DNA from: Anthonomus grandis grandis
Taxonomy: Eukaryota > Arthropoda > Insecta > Coleoptera > Curculionidae
DNA length: 64,000 nt
Assembly (NCBI RefSeq): GCF_022605725.1
Contig: NC_065549.1
Location: 31,201,690-31,265,689 of the forward strand
Direction of reading: 5' to 3'
Of this stretch, positions 25,480 through 37,136 are shown piece by piece; position 1 is the first letter of the stretch, and each line of letters begins with the position of its first letter. The position numbers and the translations under genes were made by a program. The notes below the pieces were generated by a model. It worked only from the letters and a program-made list of their open reading frames with translations. It was not told where the DNA came from and made no database searches.

Positions 25480-26830
25480 TATTTCGATAGCAGATTCAAT
25501 GTTTTGCCAGTTCTTGGTGTGATGTGGAAAAGTGGATGCCTGTTGGTTTGACTGACATCCAAAGGCCTGATGGTAAAATCGTCAATAGTAGTTGTATTAT
25601 TGCATATTACACAATATGCATTTGCGACTACATGGCCATGACCTTATATAAGTCCAATAAAATTAGTATACTTACTCCTACTAAAGTTGGTATTTTCAAT
25701 TGATAACATTAAGATAAGATGCTTATTAGTATTTGTATAACACTTACAATTATTGGCTCTATATTTACCAAATTGTTGTCTTTATTTTGGTTTATTGGTT
25801 TCCTTAAGGCATGGAAATATACAATAGAATTGTAATCCATGAACGAATACGCCTTTAGCAAGATAATCAGCAATGATTATCTTGCATTCCGAAATGACTT
25901 TATTTTTATACTTAAATTGTATATTAATTTTTGATTTTGTTGTTGAAGGTCTTTAAACAGGACATCGAATTTGTAAACATAAGTAACTGCCTGAAAACTG
26001 CATGCTAAGTTATGTTTTTGGGGCATCAAATATTGTAGCCTCAGTAGCAAAAATAGATATGCGTTGATTTATTCAAAAGGATTTTTTGGCTTGTTGGTTA
26101 TGTACGTAACATGCGTCACTTAAATCCTCCAATGTTTTGGATGCATCTGTGTATCATCTTTAATTACATTATTAATATATTCTCGTTTTTCTAAGTAGGT
26201 AGGTAGGAAAATTCTTATCTATTCTAAATAAAAGGTAAGATGATGTTTAACAATGTCAGAGTGAAAATGCGAATAATCCGTAAATGCTTCAGCCAGCGGT
26301 GGAAAGTTTTTATGGCTCCAATATTTATTTGTTAAGTATTCAATTGATAACCTATAAACTTTATTCATCAAAAAATCGTTGCCAGAGACGCTTTTCTTGG
26401 ATACATGAGTTGTTCTTCAGTTCCTGCCAAAAGTGCATACGTTGATGTCATAGAAAAAGCTCTGGTTTTAATTCTCAATGCCCTATGTTATAGGTGATCT
26501 AACTTTTAAGAGTCTTCATTGCTGACTCATATAGAATAGATCCAAAATCTATCAGAGGTCTCACGTACTCTCTATAAAACATTAAATATAAGAGCGCCTT
26601 GTAACTTTAAGAGATTACGACTTTTCTCAGTCTTAGCGTTGATATGCTTTTTCCATGTTTGTGTCCAATACAATACAGGATCTAATACAATAAAGGAAAA
26701 TAATTGACATAAAACTTTAAGTACTTTGAAAAATCTTTTTGTTTGGTTAATATTATATCTGATCTGGATAGTCATTTTGCCTTCTTTCTTGTTATGTTAA
26801 CCTTTTTCGGCTTTTTATTTATCGGAAAGG
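25480..26830 (-). pseudogene. Jockey-type LINE remnant
   Basis: On the minus strand, WKKHINAKTEKSRNLLKLQG (in 26572-26775) and, after a stop, PLIDFGSILYESA match the conserved stretch after the reverse transcriptase palm of jockey-like LINEs. Fragments further along (for example ALRIKTRAFS, and near 25630 a Cys-containing segment) fit the connection and RNase H/C-terminal regions. Stops and shifts are frequent, so this is an old copy. Both boundaries are estimates. Confidence 0.5.
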
Positions 26831-27071
26831 GTAAATTATTATAATCATAACAGTTTTACATTAATAACTCAACATATTTTAATTTACTATAGTAACTACA
26901 TAATATAAACTTTATTATTTTAAGTCAATAGTCAATAGCTAAATAATAACTCATATAATAAATTTCTGGAAGTGAAGATTACTTCTTCCTAGTATACGTA
27001 ATCGGTCTTTTAGAAAGCCTAAGGTAATTCCAAATCATTTCTGCATATTAAATTTACTATACAGAAAAGTA

Positions 27072-27665
27072 CACTAGCCCGCAAAATTAACCGCAACGAA
27101 AATTTGGTTAAAATTCACTCCCTAATAACTTTTTCACTATTGCATCTTGCATCGATTTTGATCATTTTTTGCTCCTAGGCCGTTTATTGTCATCATTTTT
27201 TCATATCGAATCTACAGACATTTCCAACGGATTTGTTATTATACAGGGGTTAATAAAAAATCTAATTATGCTCTAAGCTTTTAAACACCCTGTGGAAAAA
27301 ATCACAATCTGCATTGTTTCCTTTAAGCCAGTCCTTTTTCTTTAAGAATGCAGATTTTGGAGTGAGTCAAAAAACCAGTTAAAAAAAGATGGGGCTTGAA
27401 AATGCAGCAAAAAAAAATCATTACAAGGTTGTGAATTTTTTCCACAAGCTGTTTAAAAGCTTAGAGTAAAATTCAACATTTTATTAATCCCTGTATAACA
27501 ACAAATCTGTTATAAATTTTTGTAGCCTCGATATGAAAAAATTATGACAAGAACACGGCCTAAGACTCAGCAAAAAATGATCAAAATCGATGCAATACAG
27601 AAAAAGTTATTAAGGATTGAATTTGAACCAAATTTTCGTTGTCCAGTTAATTTTGCGGGCCAGTG
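27072..27665. mobile_element. 594-bp foldback MITE, mariner type
   Basis: The two halves are inverted copies for about 260 bp each. They start CACTAGCCCGCAAAATTAAC on the left and with the complement of CACTGGCCCGCAAAATTAAC on the right. TA flanks both ends (27070-27071 and 27666-27667). Only about 70 bp of non-repeated sequence separates the arms and there is no coding capacity. Transcripts could form a long hairpin. Confidence 0.75.
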
Positions 27666-28077
27666 TAAAATAAAGGTAATTAACTATTTCAATATTTTAT
27701 ATCGTTTTTTTTCTATATAAGATATTGCTTTGTTAAATACTGTTTAAGTCTTCGTATAAATACCCTAATATTCTGTGATTCTCTTATACCATGTGGTAAC
27801 ATATAACATTATTTGATAGCTTGAAAAAATGGACCTTGAAGACCTTTATTTGATCTAATATTTTATATTATGAGATGCTCTGGTGTAATATGAGTGTACA
27901 TTTTGCGTAATTATAATGCTTGTATTTGCTTATGCATATATTTTTAATACATATATTTTTCACATTGTTCAAGCCTTAATAATTTATCTACTTTAAATAC
28001 CTTGAATATATTATATAAATTGTCTGTGTGTGTTAAGTTGTTAAATTTAAAGAAAATCTTTAGACACTTTAGACACT

Positions 28078-28300
28078 AAAACACTATTGAAAACTGCTTT
28101 CGTCATGCTGGTCTAGTGAAGTCAATTGACAAGTTCGATTCAGATGATGACTTGTGCCTCTGAATCAGGGGTCCGGGAAATACAAAAGTGTTGATGATGA
28201 CTGAGCCATCCCCCTAAGTGGTTGGTTGCGAAGTCACTGCCCAGACGTAACTTTTGGAGGAAAATATCTTCCTGGAATAGATAATATTACGACCATCGGC
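28078..28300 (+). pseudogene. Pogo/Tigger transposase C-terminal remnant
   Basis: NTIENCFRHAGLVKSIDKFD followed by SDDD matches the C-terminal part of Tigger/Jerky-like transposases, where TIxNCFxxAGF precedes an acidic stretch. After a stop and frame change, PLSGWLRSHCPDVTF continues the match to about 28260. Nothing upstream can be assigned to the nuclease domain, so this is an isolated tail. Confidence 0.5.
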
Positions 28301-29149
28301 GATAATTTATATAATTATATAATAGATGTCTGAGATGTCTCATAAACATCTATTATATTCTATATATCTGTTACATGTATCTTTATAGAGTATACAAAAT
28401 ACATTTTCAATATCCCAGGGTATATAATAAATATTTCTAAGGTATATAGATATCTATACCATATATGCATAATTTCCTAAGTGACAAAATCACATATCCA
28501 AAATGAAGTTGTAAATAAAGGCTAAAAGACGTCTTAAACGGAATTGAAAAATGCTTCTGGAAGACGTCAAATATTTGCATAAGACGACGTTTATTTACCA
28601 TTTTCGATCATTTAAACTAACCTAAAATAGTAAGTAGCTTTAAGGTCTTAAAATAGTTTTTGAGGATTTGAATATTGAGAAAAAATATTTTACTTAAATT
28701 CTAAATATATATTTATTTATTAATTTGTAAGTATAACAAAATAAAACAGATATCCGTTCGTCAAGGAAACCCTAAAAAAGGAGGAAGGAGAACAGGAGGA
28801 AACAGTCAGCACAAAAATACTGAAAACTTTTAATTTTAATAAAAGGAAGTTAGCGCTGATAAAATATGCCATGTTTTCCTGTATTTTTTTTAAATCTATA
28901 AACAAGATTAGATCAAGATGTAAACGCTGTATAAAATAAAACTTTTTTGTATATAAACGGTATATTTCGAGCGGCAGAACATTTCAAATAGAAGTAAATA
29001 TTATAATATAACCAATGTAGTTTTTTACATAAACGTTATTTCGAAAATCGATATTTAAAATTATATATTGTTCTTAAGGCATTCTAATAGAAATTAATAA
29101 TTTTACTGCTTAATTTAAAATTAAATTAAATAACAAAATGTGAAAAAGA
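28301..29149. other. AT-rich DNA, nothing recognised
   Basis: There is an AT-rich hairpin (ATAATAGATGT with its complement) around 28317-28356 and no recognisable gene. Confidence 0.35.
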
Positions 29150-30890
29150 TGATTCCCTTTACCAAACGGAGTTTCGAGATTGTAAAGATAGACTGATATA
29201 TAGGTTTAAGAGGGAAAAACTTACTAACTGCTAATTGTTGAATGGTAAGGAATTCTTTTTTTAAAAGCTTCACGAGAAAGTGGGATGTTCAAAAGTCTGT
29301 AAAACAAAGAATGGAAAGCAGCAAATTTATGTGAGGAAGGTGATATTGAATTATATTGTATAATATTATCTGTTGTTGTTTGTTTAAGGAGTATTTCAAA
29401 GGATATCTTATTTCTTTCCCTCTTAAGTAATAAATCTAAGAATGGTAAGGTGTTGTTCTGTTCCCGTTCGATTGTGAACTCAAGAGTGAAGAAAGTTGAC
29501 ATAATTATGGAAATTTGTAAGCTCTACCTCACTTCCATTCCAAGTCATACAGATATCATCCACATACCGTTTATAAAAGATGATGTTATTTTTAAAATTA
29601 CTGCTCATTATTTTTGTTTTTAAGTTCCCAAAAAATACTTCACTAAGAAATAATGGCGATAAACAAAAGCTTATTGCTAGTCCCTCTTTGTGTTTAAAAG
29701 AACAGTTGTTAAATTGGAAAAAAAATTGATCTAACACAGTAGAAAGAAGCAAAAAGATTCACCAAGAGTGACTCAAGTTTCCCCCTGAGAAGCTCTTTGA
29801 CCAAGACCAGACAATCAGCGGATGGAATGCTTGGAAATAAGTTTTTCACGTCTAGCGATATAAGCTGGGCTATATCTGGAACGTGGACATTCTGAATGCT
29901 TTTGGCAAAATTCACTGAATTTGTTACAGAATATGGCTTTGAAGTTTGAGACATTTCTAAGAACGTTATTAAGCCAAGATGATAACTGGTAACAAGGGTA
30001 GTCAACAAAGGAAACCACAGGTCTAATTGGCATGCTAGTTTTATGGACTTTTGGCAACCCATATAATAGAGGTGTTTTAGGGTTTATGGGATATAGTTTT
30101 TGTTTTGTGGAATTAAAATATTCTAAGGTTACCAAGGTCATGTCTAAGACTTTTCTTAATTTATTAAAGAATGGACCTGTGGGATCTCTGTCGACCTTTT
30201 CAAAGCCATCTGTGTTTAGAAAATCCATTACATTATTTATGTAATCGTCCCTTTTTAAGGCAAGTAAGCATGATCCTTTATCGGCTTTTGTGAAAACTAT
30301 ATCGTTGTCCCTCATTTTCTTTTTTATTGATCTTAATATTTTGTTGTTGTTTTAATTTATTCTTTGTTTATTGTTAAGGAAACAATTTTGATCTAAAAAG
30401 GAAATTATTCTTGCTCTTAAAATGTTCTTGTTTGATATATCTGTTAACTGCAGAGCATTTTCAGCCTCTGTAGCCAATGTTTCCCTAACACATAGGTCAG
30501 TTCTAGTAGAAAGATTAAATTTTAAATTGTTGTTAAGAAATTTTAATTCGACTTCGGAAAAAGAAACACCTAAGGTTCATAAATCTATCGTGAAAAACAT
30601 GACTAAAATTAATTTTTCGATATTCGTGGAAATCATTGAGTCTAAGTGAAGTTATATATTTGTTTTTAAGGTTACTAAGTTTCTTGTGTAATCTATTAAA
30701 AGTAGAGCCAAGGGCTCTACTACTTTTAATAAGGCTTTTCTACCTGCATAAGTCCTTGTTCTGCATCGCAAAGAAACGAAATTTGGCGTAAGGTGAAAAT
30801 GCAAGCATTGTTGGATAAACTATATCTTTATTAGGTAATTCTTCCTCGAGATAAGGTTTTTCTGGTAGAGGCCGATGAGAGTATAATCTT
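29150..30890 (-). pseudogene. Penelope-like reverse transcriptase, no endonuclease, multiply broken
   Basis: Reading down from about 30890: an N-terminal region of Penelope-like elements (PLEs), including KLSNLKNKYITSLRLNDFH; then FTKADKGSCLLALKRDDY; LLYGLPKVHKTSMPIRPVVS (fingers); SLDVKNLFPSIP (motif A, first catalytic Asp); KEGLAISFCLSPLFLSE (motif B); YKRYVDDICMTW (motif C, the YVDD box); and FLDLLLKRERNKISFEI, then SHKFAAFHSLFYRLLNIPLS (thumb side). An in-frame stop near 30352 and at least three frameshifts separate the pieces. The coding match ends about 29150-29220, before the GIY-YIG nuclease expected at a PLE C-terminus. PLEs use this enzyme for target-primed copying; this one cannot be active. 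Confidence 0.85.
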
Positions 30891-30902
30891 TATTAGCATT
30901 AT

Positions 30903-31400
30903 TTAACTCGAAAAATAGACTTTCCTGACAGCCAAAATATAAAAATACTTCATCAGTGCAATAAAAGTAAAAAACTAGATTTGCTGGAGACAATGGAAAA
31001 TAGTAAAGCTTTTAAAAGCCCAGATCTGTCCTATGTTAATGAAAGGTTTGAATTTGATGGCCAACTAGTTTTTAATAACTTTAAATAGTTCTAGACTTTC
31101 AAATGATGGTTAGATTACTGAAATGTATAAGATGATTTGATTGTTTAGTTGAGTTCTTTGTACATAGATAGTGCGACTTTATTGTAAGCTTTGTTTATTT
31201 ATATGTTAGGTGTTTTCTGTATGTTATGGTAAGTTTTTGTTGAATATTCCTTCTTTTGGGTTACATCATCTTAATTATTATTTAGGTCTGATGATGCTCT
31301 AGGCGAGCGAAACATGTAACCTTTGTCATTTTATTAAATGTTTCTATGATGCTGTAGATTTTGTGTTTTTACCTTTAATAAAAGTGTATGACCAGCATCT
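30903..31400 (+). mobile_element. Penelope-like element 3' end, opposite strand to the RT piece
   Basis: On the plus strand an open frame ending at 31089 reads KILHQCNKSKKLDLLETMEN, then SPDLSYVNERFEFDGQLVFN. This looks like the extreme C-terminus of a PLE protein, after the nuclease. About 310 bp of non-coding sequence with a hammerhead-like motif follow. The piece starts just beyond the N-terminal end of the minus-strand reverse transcriptase. The two halves therefore meet head to head, with the nuclease region missing between them. Confidence 0.6.
31276..31335 (+). ncRNA. Hammerhead-like ribozyme motif of a Penelope-like element
   Basis: CTGATGA (31288-31294) is followed by a GCTC/GAGC hairpin (31296-31308, loop TAGGC) and then GAAAC (31309-31313). 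A three-pair stem III (ACA with TGT) leads to the triplet GTC, with predicted cleavage after 31327. ATTT after the triplet can pair with AGGT before CTGATGA as a weak stem I. This is the minimal type I layout known from PLE terminal repeats. One extra T lies between CTGATGA and stem II, which departs from the strict consensus. Activity is not shown. Confidence 0.55.
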
Positions 31401-31956
31401 TTGGGATAATGGATGAATTTTTCGAGATAGATATTAGCAGGCGACGGCAATGTTCAGGAAATATATACATATTTTATTTATACTTGAAGATAAAAAACTA
31501 AAGTTAATCTCAATCAATGTGTAATATATATACATATAATATACACGATATTTTTTGCACTTTCTGGACTTTATAGGTATATACAGTGGATATTGTATGC
31601 TATGTGGGTAGACTCAAACAATTCAACGAAGTTCCGATAAGAAAATCGGCGATGATGATGGACAAGTGAACGAACCAATTCCAACTTATTCTGAAGCACT
31701 TCCAACTTATTCTAAAGGTTAAGAAATAGATCGAGGAAATAAAATTGTGTAAAATAAAACCAAAAAACAAAAATATATTTTTTATCAAATTATTAAAAAA
31801 AGTTTTTTTTTTGAAAAATCATAACTTATTACAAATGTATTTATTTGCACATACTTATTTAATTTGGTGTGCTGTTTCAATGTTATAATGTTATATTAAT
31901 ATTATATCTTTTTTTGTATTACATACCCAGAGTGCTTTTTAATAAGCTTAGTTAAA
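31401..31956. other. AT-rich DNA, nothing recognised
   Basis: A 21-bp unit containing TTCCAACTTATTCT occurs twice in tandem near 31675-31718. No gene or transposon end was found. Confidence 0.35.
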
Positions 31957-32481
31957 CAGGGGCGCCTTAAGGAAGGGGGCGAGGGGGGGCGGCGCCCCCC
32001 CCCAATAATTGGCCGAGTTGGTTTACCTCTGGTAAAAAACGTATATTTTTTAAATAACATATTCGAATATTTTTTTAATTTCCACCGGATTAAGTAAACA
32101 CAATAAAATGTATAATTGCATATACATATACTTACTTAATCATTAATTTCATAGTAGGTACTATTACGAATTTTCATGTTACCTTACCATTATATACATT
32201 TAAACAAATATGCTAGGCAACCAGCAATACAGGGTAGCAGTTTCATTAACGACCTGTAAAAGCAACTGACATTGTTATGATGATTAATCGGGCAATCCCC
32301 CGTTCCAAACCTTGAATTAAATATTAATGAAACAAAGCAGGAAAACGGCTTATTTTCTTACAGTGTTTTAAAGACAATTTTTGGCTATTTCTATTTGTTT
32401 AATTTCTGTATTTGTATTTCGCCTTTTTGTTATACCTACAGTTGGTTTTTATTGAAATTACCTTTAAATATTAATTGAACA

Positions 32482-35400
32482 ATGGATAAAAAAATACGCC
32501 GCAGTCGGGTACAGGTGAAATGTGTGAGATGTGGAGCAACTTTTAACAGGGACTATAAAAAGACCCATGAACAAAAAATTCATAATGGGGATACAGTGCA
32601 AATTAAAAATGTCGGAGCGCTGGACAATCCTTTTGTGATTGCAGCAAAAAAAACAAAAACTTGCTTAAGAGAGAAAGACTCGGAGAAAGATGTTGGTTTG
32701 GAATCGCTCAAAAAACGAAAAAAAGTATTGTATTGATGTATTGTTTTTATATTTAATTATCTTCTTGACTAAAGGAATTTTAAAATTAAAAATGTTGGCT
32801 TATTTAATAATTTTTAGGTTGTTCAGTTAAAGAACCTAATTCGACAACTATTGACGAATGCAGCAAATCAAATGCCAAGTCCATAGAGAACTTTAACTCC
32901 AGTTTAGGTAAATTTATTTATGTTTCGCCCTTCCATACCTACAGCGTGATTCGTTTGTTTACGAAACGCGAACTACCCTTATAAAAAATATTTTTTGTCT
33001 GATTTGGATCCGATTTTTTTTATTTTAAAGCTAGAAAAAATACACCTTCTCACTGAAATTGACTTGTCCTTTAAAAGCCAATGTACAAATTCTTTTTAGG
33101 AAAATCCCTAAGTAATATGATTTCATCAAAATATTGTTCATAAAAGATTATCATGGCATCCTTGGCATTTAATGAACTAAATTTAATTTTAGTGAGAAGG
33201 TGCATTTTTTCTACCTTAAAATTAAAAAAAAAATCCGATCCAAATTGGACAAAAAATAACTTTTTATAAGGGTATTTCGTAAACAAATGGGTCACACGAC
33301 TTTATATTAATTAGAGTTTTTTTAGAAAATATGGTTATTGGTGAAGACGCTGACGTTTGTAATAATGTTCTACAAGAGACAAGTACTTCTTATGAAATGC
33401 AACACTCAGGTAAATATTTTTCTTACACAAAATTTATTTCGATCTAGAGCGACATCTTAAAAACCACTGATTTTTAATCAAAAAACCCTAGATAAATAGT
33501 ATTGATTTTTTTAATTTAAAAAAAAGTCAAATTTTTGAAAAGATTATTGGCAATAATTCTTAAACGGGTTAATTCAAACTAGTAATAGGTATATATTTGA
33601 TTAGTTTCAGATTTTAGTGTTCTTTAATTAACCTTAATACATTTTTTACCTAAAATAATTAGGGGAGCCAATATTTGACCCCCTTAAATATTAGTAATAT
33701 TACATGGGTTTTCCTATGTCCTGCCTGGCGATACAACATCTTGTAAATTTACATATATAATTTTTTGTAGAGGTTCAAGCCGATATGCCAGAAACCAAAG
33801 ACACACTTGAAGAAGATGATATTTCAACTGTCAAACTTTCATCATTGTGGCTAGAATGCGTGGGAAAGCTAGCCTTCTTGGTAGAAAATCTTAACAAAGC
33901 AGCACAAATTTTAGATAAAACCAAAAATAAGGAAATTGTTAAAGAATACTTGTCCGTCATAGAAATGAGTGAAGCTGATCAAATACTGGAGGGCACCAAA
34001 AACTTAAGAAATCACTGCCAAACATATTTCCAAAATTTTAAAGAATCCAATTCTAGCCTAAAAATTGACGATAAAATAAAAGAAAATGTACGTTTAGAGC
34101 ATGATCCTGTACTACGGCAATTAGTAAAATCTGCGGAAGAAAGAAATTTCCTTATTCAACTAGGACCACATCAACCGCATTTACATTTTTTCCCTAGTGA
34201 TGGCCACAACAGATTTAATCCACATTGGTATAGTGATTTTAAATATCTTGAGTATAGTATTGCAAACGATTCGGCTTATTGCTTTATTTGTTCCCTTTTC
34301 CCCAATGGTCCTGGACAAGATAAGTCAGAATCTTCATGGGTAAAAGGTGGCATTCGAAACTGGAGAAAAATGAAAAGCGCTGGAGCAAATAAAGCCGGCA
34401 AACTTCAGCAGCACTTTAATTCGATAGCTCACAAGTCGGCTTTATTGGATTATTGTATTTTTTTAAAAACATATCAGCATGCTAATATTTTACTTGATCG
34501 TAAAAAAAGGAATCTTATTATCGAGGAACAACGCATACTCAACCAGAATTCAAAGGTCATCGAAATTATGCTGGATACTTGCAGGACTATGGCAAAGCAA
34601 GGGATAGCTTTCCGCGGACATGATAATGAAAGTGGAAATTTTGTACAAATCATTAAATTTATATCTCGCCATAATCCAGTACTTAAAAAGTGGTTAGATG
34701 AGCCAAAATTGCGGCCATATCATACAAGCTACTTAAGTGCAACATCGCAAAACGAATTTATAGGGCTGTTCAAAGGAAAAAAAAGGAAAGGAAATTCAAA
34801 AACAAATTGTACAGGATGTTAATAATGCCCCATTTTTTACTGTTATGGCAGATCACACTCCAGACTCATCTAATAAAGATATATTATCTGCAGTCATAAG
34901 GTACGTTGATAATAATGGTAGCCCTCAAGAGCGTTTGCTGTCGATTCTAGAAGCAAAAGATAAAAGTGGTGATATTTTCAGGTGCTTGACAAATTGTAGT
35001 ATAGATGTATCAAAATTATCTTTTCAATCCTATCATTTTGCGTCTTCGATGTCAGGTAAATTTAAAGGCACTCAGCAGAAACTATCTGATTTAATTGGCT
35101 ACAATATACCGTATATTCCTTGTCAAGCCCATCGTACCAATACCGCCCTCGAACACTGTGTTGAAGCTAGTTCCATTATCGCTGAAACTTTTAACGTTTT
35201 ACAAGAATTGTATGTTTTTTTCTTTTCTTGTACCAAGCGATTCCAGCGTCTTAAAGAAGGGCTAGATCAAATTGAAAACTCACTTCTACTAAAAAATTTG
35301 TCAAAAACCCGTTGGACAGCTAGAGCGGAAAGCATCAAAGCTGTAATTATCTTATTTGAGTCGATTATTAACGTGCTGCAAATTATTAGTATTGACATAA

Positions 35401-36346
35401 CTTTGGATGCTAAAAGTAGGGCAACTACAATCGGCTTATATAAGCGATTACTCTCTTTTGATTTTATTCTCACTTTACATTTCTTAAAAATAATATTTTA
35501 CAAAATGAAAATTGTAACGGTAACTTTAGAAAAAGATGAGTGAAATATTTTGGATGTAGTGGAAACAGTTTCCTCAACTATAGCTGTGCTTAGAAAAATA
35601 CGAAATGATGATATGGAAATCGACAACCTTATTGAAAGTTCAAAAGTGTTTTCTGAAAAATTAGGTGTATCGCCGTTAGAAGATTTCAATCGTCACCATC
35701 GACGACGATTGAAACCAAAAAAAATTGATGATAATAGGAACACCGAATGCGTTAAACAGTTTTTTTTAGAAAAGAATTTAATTTAGTATTGGATACCTTA
35801 ATTAACTTTCTTCAAAATAATTTGGCAACCGTTCTGAAAAATATTGAAGGGTTTTCTAAATTGTTTTCTTTTCCACTTTCAACAAATAATATTAAAATGT
35901 GTAATGTATTGCTAGTTCTTAATCTATTTTCTCCACAACACAGGCCCGATGAATTTGCCTTGTTATCCGAGTTGGAAGTGTTGCTTGACCTATGCATTAA
36001 AAACGAGGTAGATACTATGCAAAAAGTAATGGAAATAGCTGAAAAATATAAACCTGCTTTGAAAGTTGCATACCGTTTATGTCAACTAATTTTAACAGCT
36101 TGATATTCAGTGGCCACTAATGAACGAAAATTTAGTCTCTTAAAACACATTAAAAGCACAGTCTAACAAAGTTAGTTGAAATCTATATACTTTGTTAAAA
36201 GTGTTGGTCGTTCAACTATGCGTAACGAGCGTCTTGACTACTTAATGAATTTGTCTAGTGAGAAAGACATTTGTGACCTAATTAATATTAAAGATCTTGC
36301 TGTGCAATGGAGCAAATTAAAAAACAGAAAAATTGAAATAAATTAA
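32482..36346 (+). pseudogene. hAT transposase (ZMYM1/TTF-type), multi-exon, inactivated
   Basis: The first exon (32482-32695) encodes a small Cys/His finger (KCVRCGATFNRDYKKTHEQK, then IH). Two short exons (32818-32907, 33326-33409) and a long one from 33771 follow; GT/AG sites keep every junction in phase 1. The long exon holds a TTF-type zinc finger region (FNPHWY...AYCFICSLF...NWRK, then LQQHFNSIAHKSAL) and then the nuclease domain. Its first catalytic Asp is probably in FFTVMADHTPD, and CQAHRTNTALEH follows. The dimerisation domain ends near 36346 (VATNERKFSLLKHIKS, RSTMRNERLDYLMNL). Breaks: a frameshift near 34780, a TGA at 35541-35543, a frameshift near 35780, a TGA at 36101-36103 and a short insertion near 36160. 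Confidence 0.75.
32942..33302. mobile_element. 361-bp MITE nested in an intron of the hAT transposase
   Basis: The halves are inverted: TTTGTTTACGAAA, then TACCCTTATAAAAA, GGATCGGATTTTTTT and GCACCTTCTCACT in order on one side, and their complements on the other. The arms are about 120 bp each with TA at both outer edges (32940-32941 and 33303-33304). It lies wholly between the exons at 32818-32907 and 33326-33409, so it would be spliced out of the transposase message. Confidence 0.6.
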
Positions 36347-36603
36347 ATCAGAAATAGATAATTTTAGTTTTATTTACATGTAGGGTACCTACTCTTTAAT
36401 TAACTTTTAGTTATAATACCTCGATTATCATTAAATAATTATTTATTATACATCACATATGTATAATTTTTAATTGAGTATTAAAAATTTCCCAATAGAA
36501 ATAAAGTATCCGCATTAAAAAATTTTTTTTTTTTTTTTTAATTTAGTTGGGTTTTTTAACTTAACCGCCCCCCCCCAATCACAAGTTCTTAGAGACGCCC
36601 CTA

Positions 36604-36874
36604 GTTCTTTTATAGCTTACTTCCGGTTATAAAGTACTAATTTTTTTCTCCTTAGGAGGGTACGTTATAACAGGAGTTCACTGTACTTATTATACCAAAA
36701 AATTATCTTACTTCTTTTAAATTTTCTTAAAAACTTTTCCTTCGCTTTAATTATTATTATATGCGTAATAATACTATATAAGCAAAATAAAATTAATTAA
36801 TATAATTTTTGGCTCGTAATAAATTATATGAGCAAATTAAAATTATGAATTCTGCATAAGAAAAAAAAATCATA
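36604..36874. other. Short AT-rich spacer between the hAT element and the tubulin promoter
   Basis: No gene or repeat recognised. The base composition changes sharply to GC-rich at about 36880. Confidence 0.4.
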
Positions 36875-36879
36875 ATTTG

Positions 36880-37079
36880 CCCGTACTAAACAAGACAAAC
36901 GCCGGGAAAGATCGCGGTGATTGTAGCGCCGTCTCGCGGTCAATCGCGTATATTAACGCGCGGGTGGGGGAGCCTATATAACACACAACGAACGTCGCCA
37001 TTTTGTGATTTGCGTTCAACAACCGAGATAGTAACATCAGAGTTTGTGTTTTATAGTTTTTACAAATTTTATATACAAA
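36880..37079 (+). promoter_or_regulatory. Beta-tubulin promoter and 5' UTR
   Basis: A GC-rich block (about 36900-36970, with several CGCG) precedes a TATA box, TATATAA, at 36975-36981. Transcription would start about 30 bp downstream, roughly 37005-37018, where TTCAAC could act as an initiator. The 5' UTR is then about 60-75 nt and ends ATACAAA just before the ATG. The TATA box and the start codon are seen directly; the start site is inferred. Confidence 0.7.
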
Positions 37080-37136
37080 ATGAGGGAAATCGTACACATT
37101 CAATCCGGCCAGTGCGGAAACCAGATTGGAGCTAAG
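37080..37136 (+). CDS. betaTub56D: Beta-tubulin exon 1 (codons 1-19)
   Basis: Encodes MREIVHIQSGQCGNQIGAK and ends at AAG|GTAAGA in phase 0. The strong donor excludes the longer read-through frame into the intron. Confidence 0.95.

Larger units (their letters stand above)
31957..36603 (+). mobile_element. 4.65-kb hAT transposon
   Basis: The left end is CAGGGGCGCCTTAAG, followed by a G-rich stretch. The right end is the complement of TAGGGGCGTCTCTAAG, preceded by a run of C. These are typical short hAT ends, with one base decayed on the right. I could not find a clean 8-bp duplication (TAGTTAAA left, GTTCTTTT right). The interior encodes a multi-exon hAT transposase on the plus strand and carries a nested MITE in an intron. 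Confidence 0.75.
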
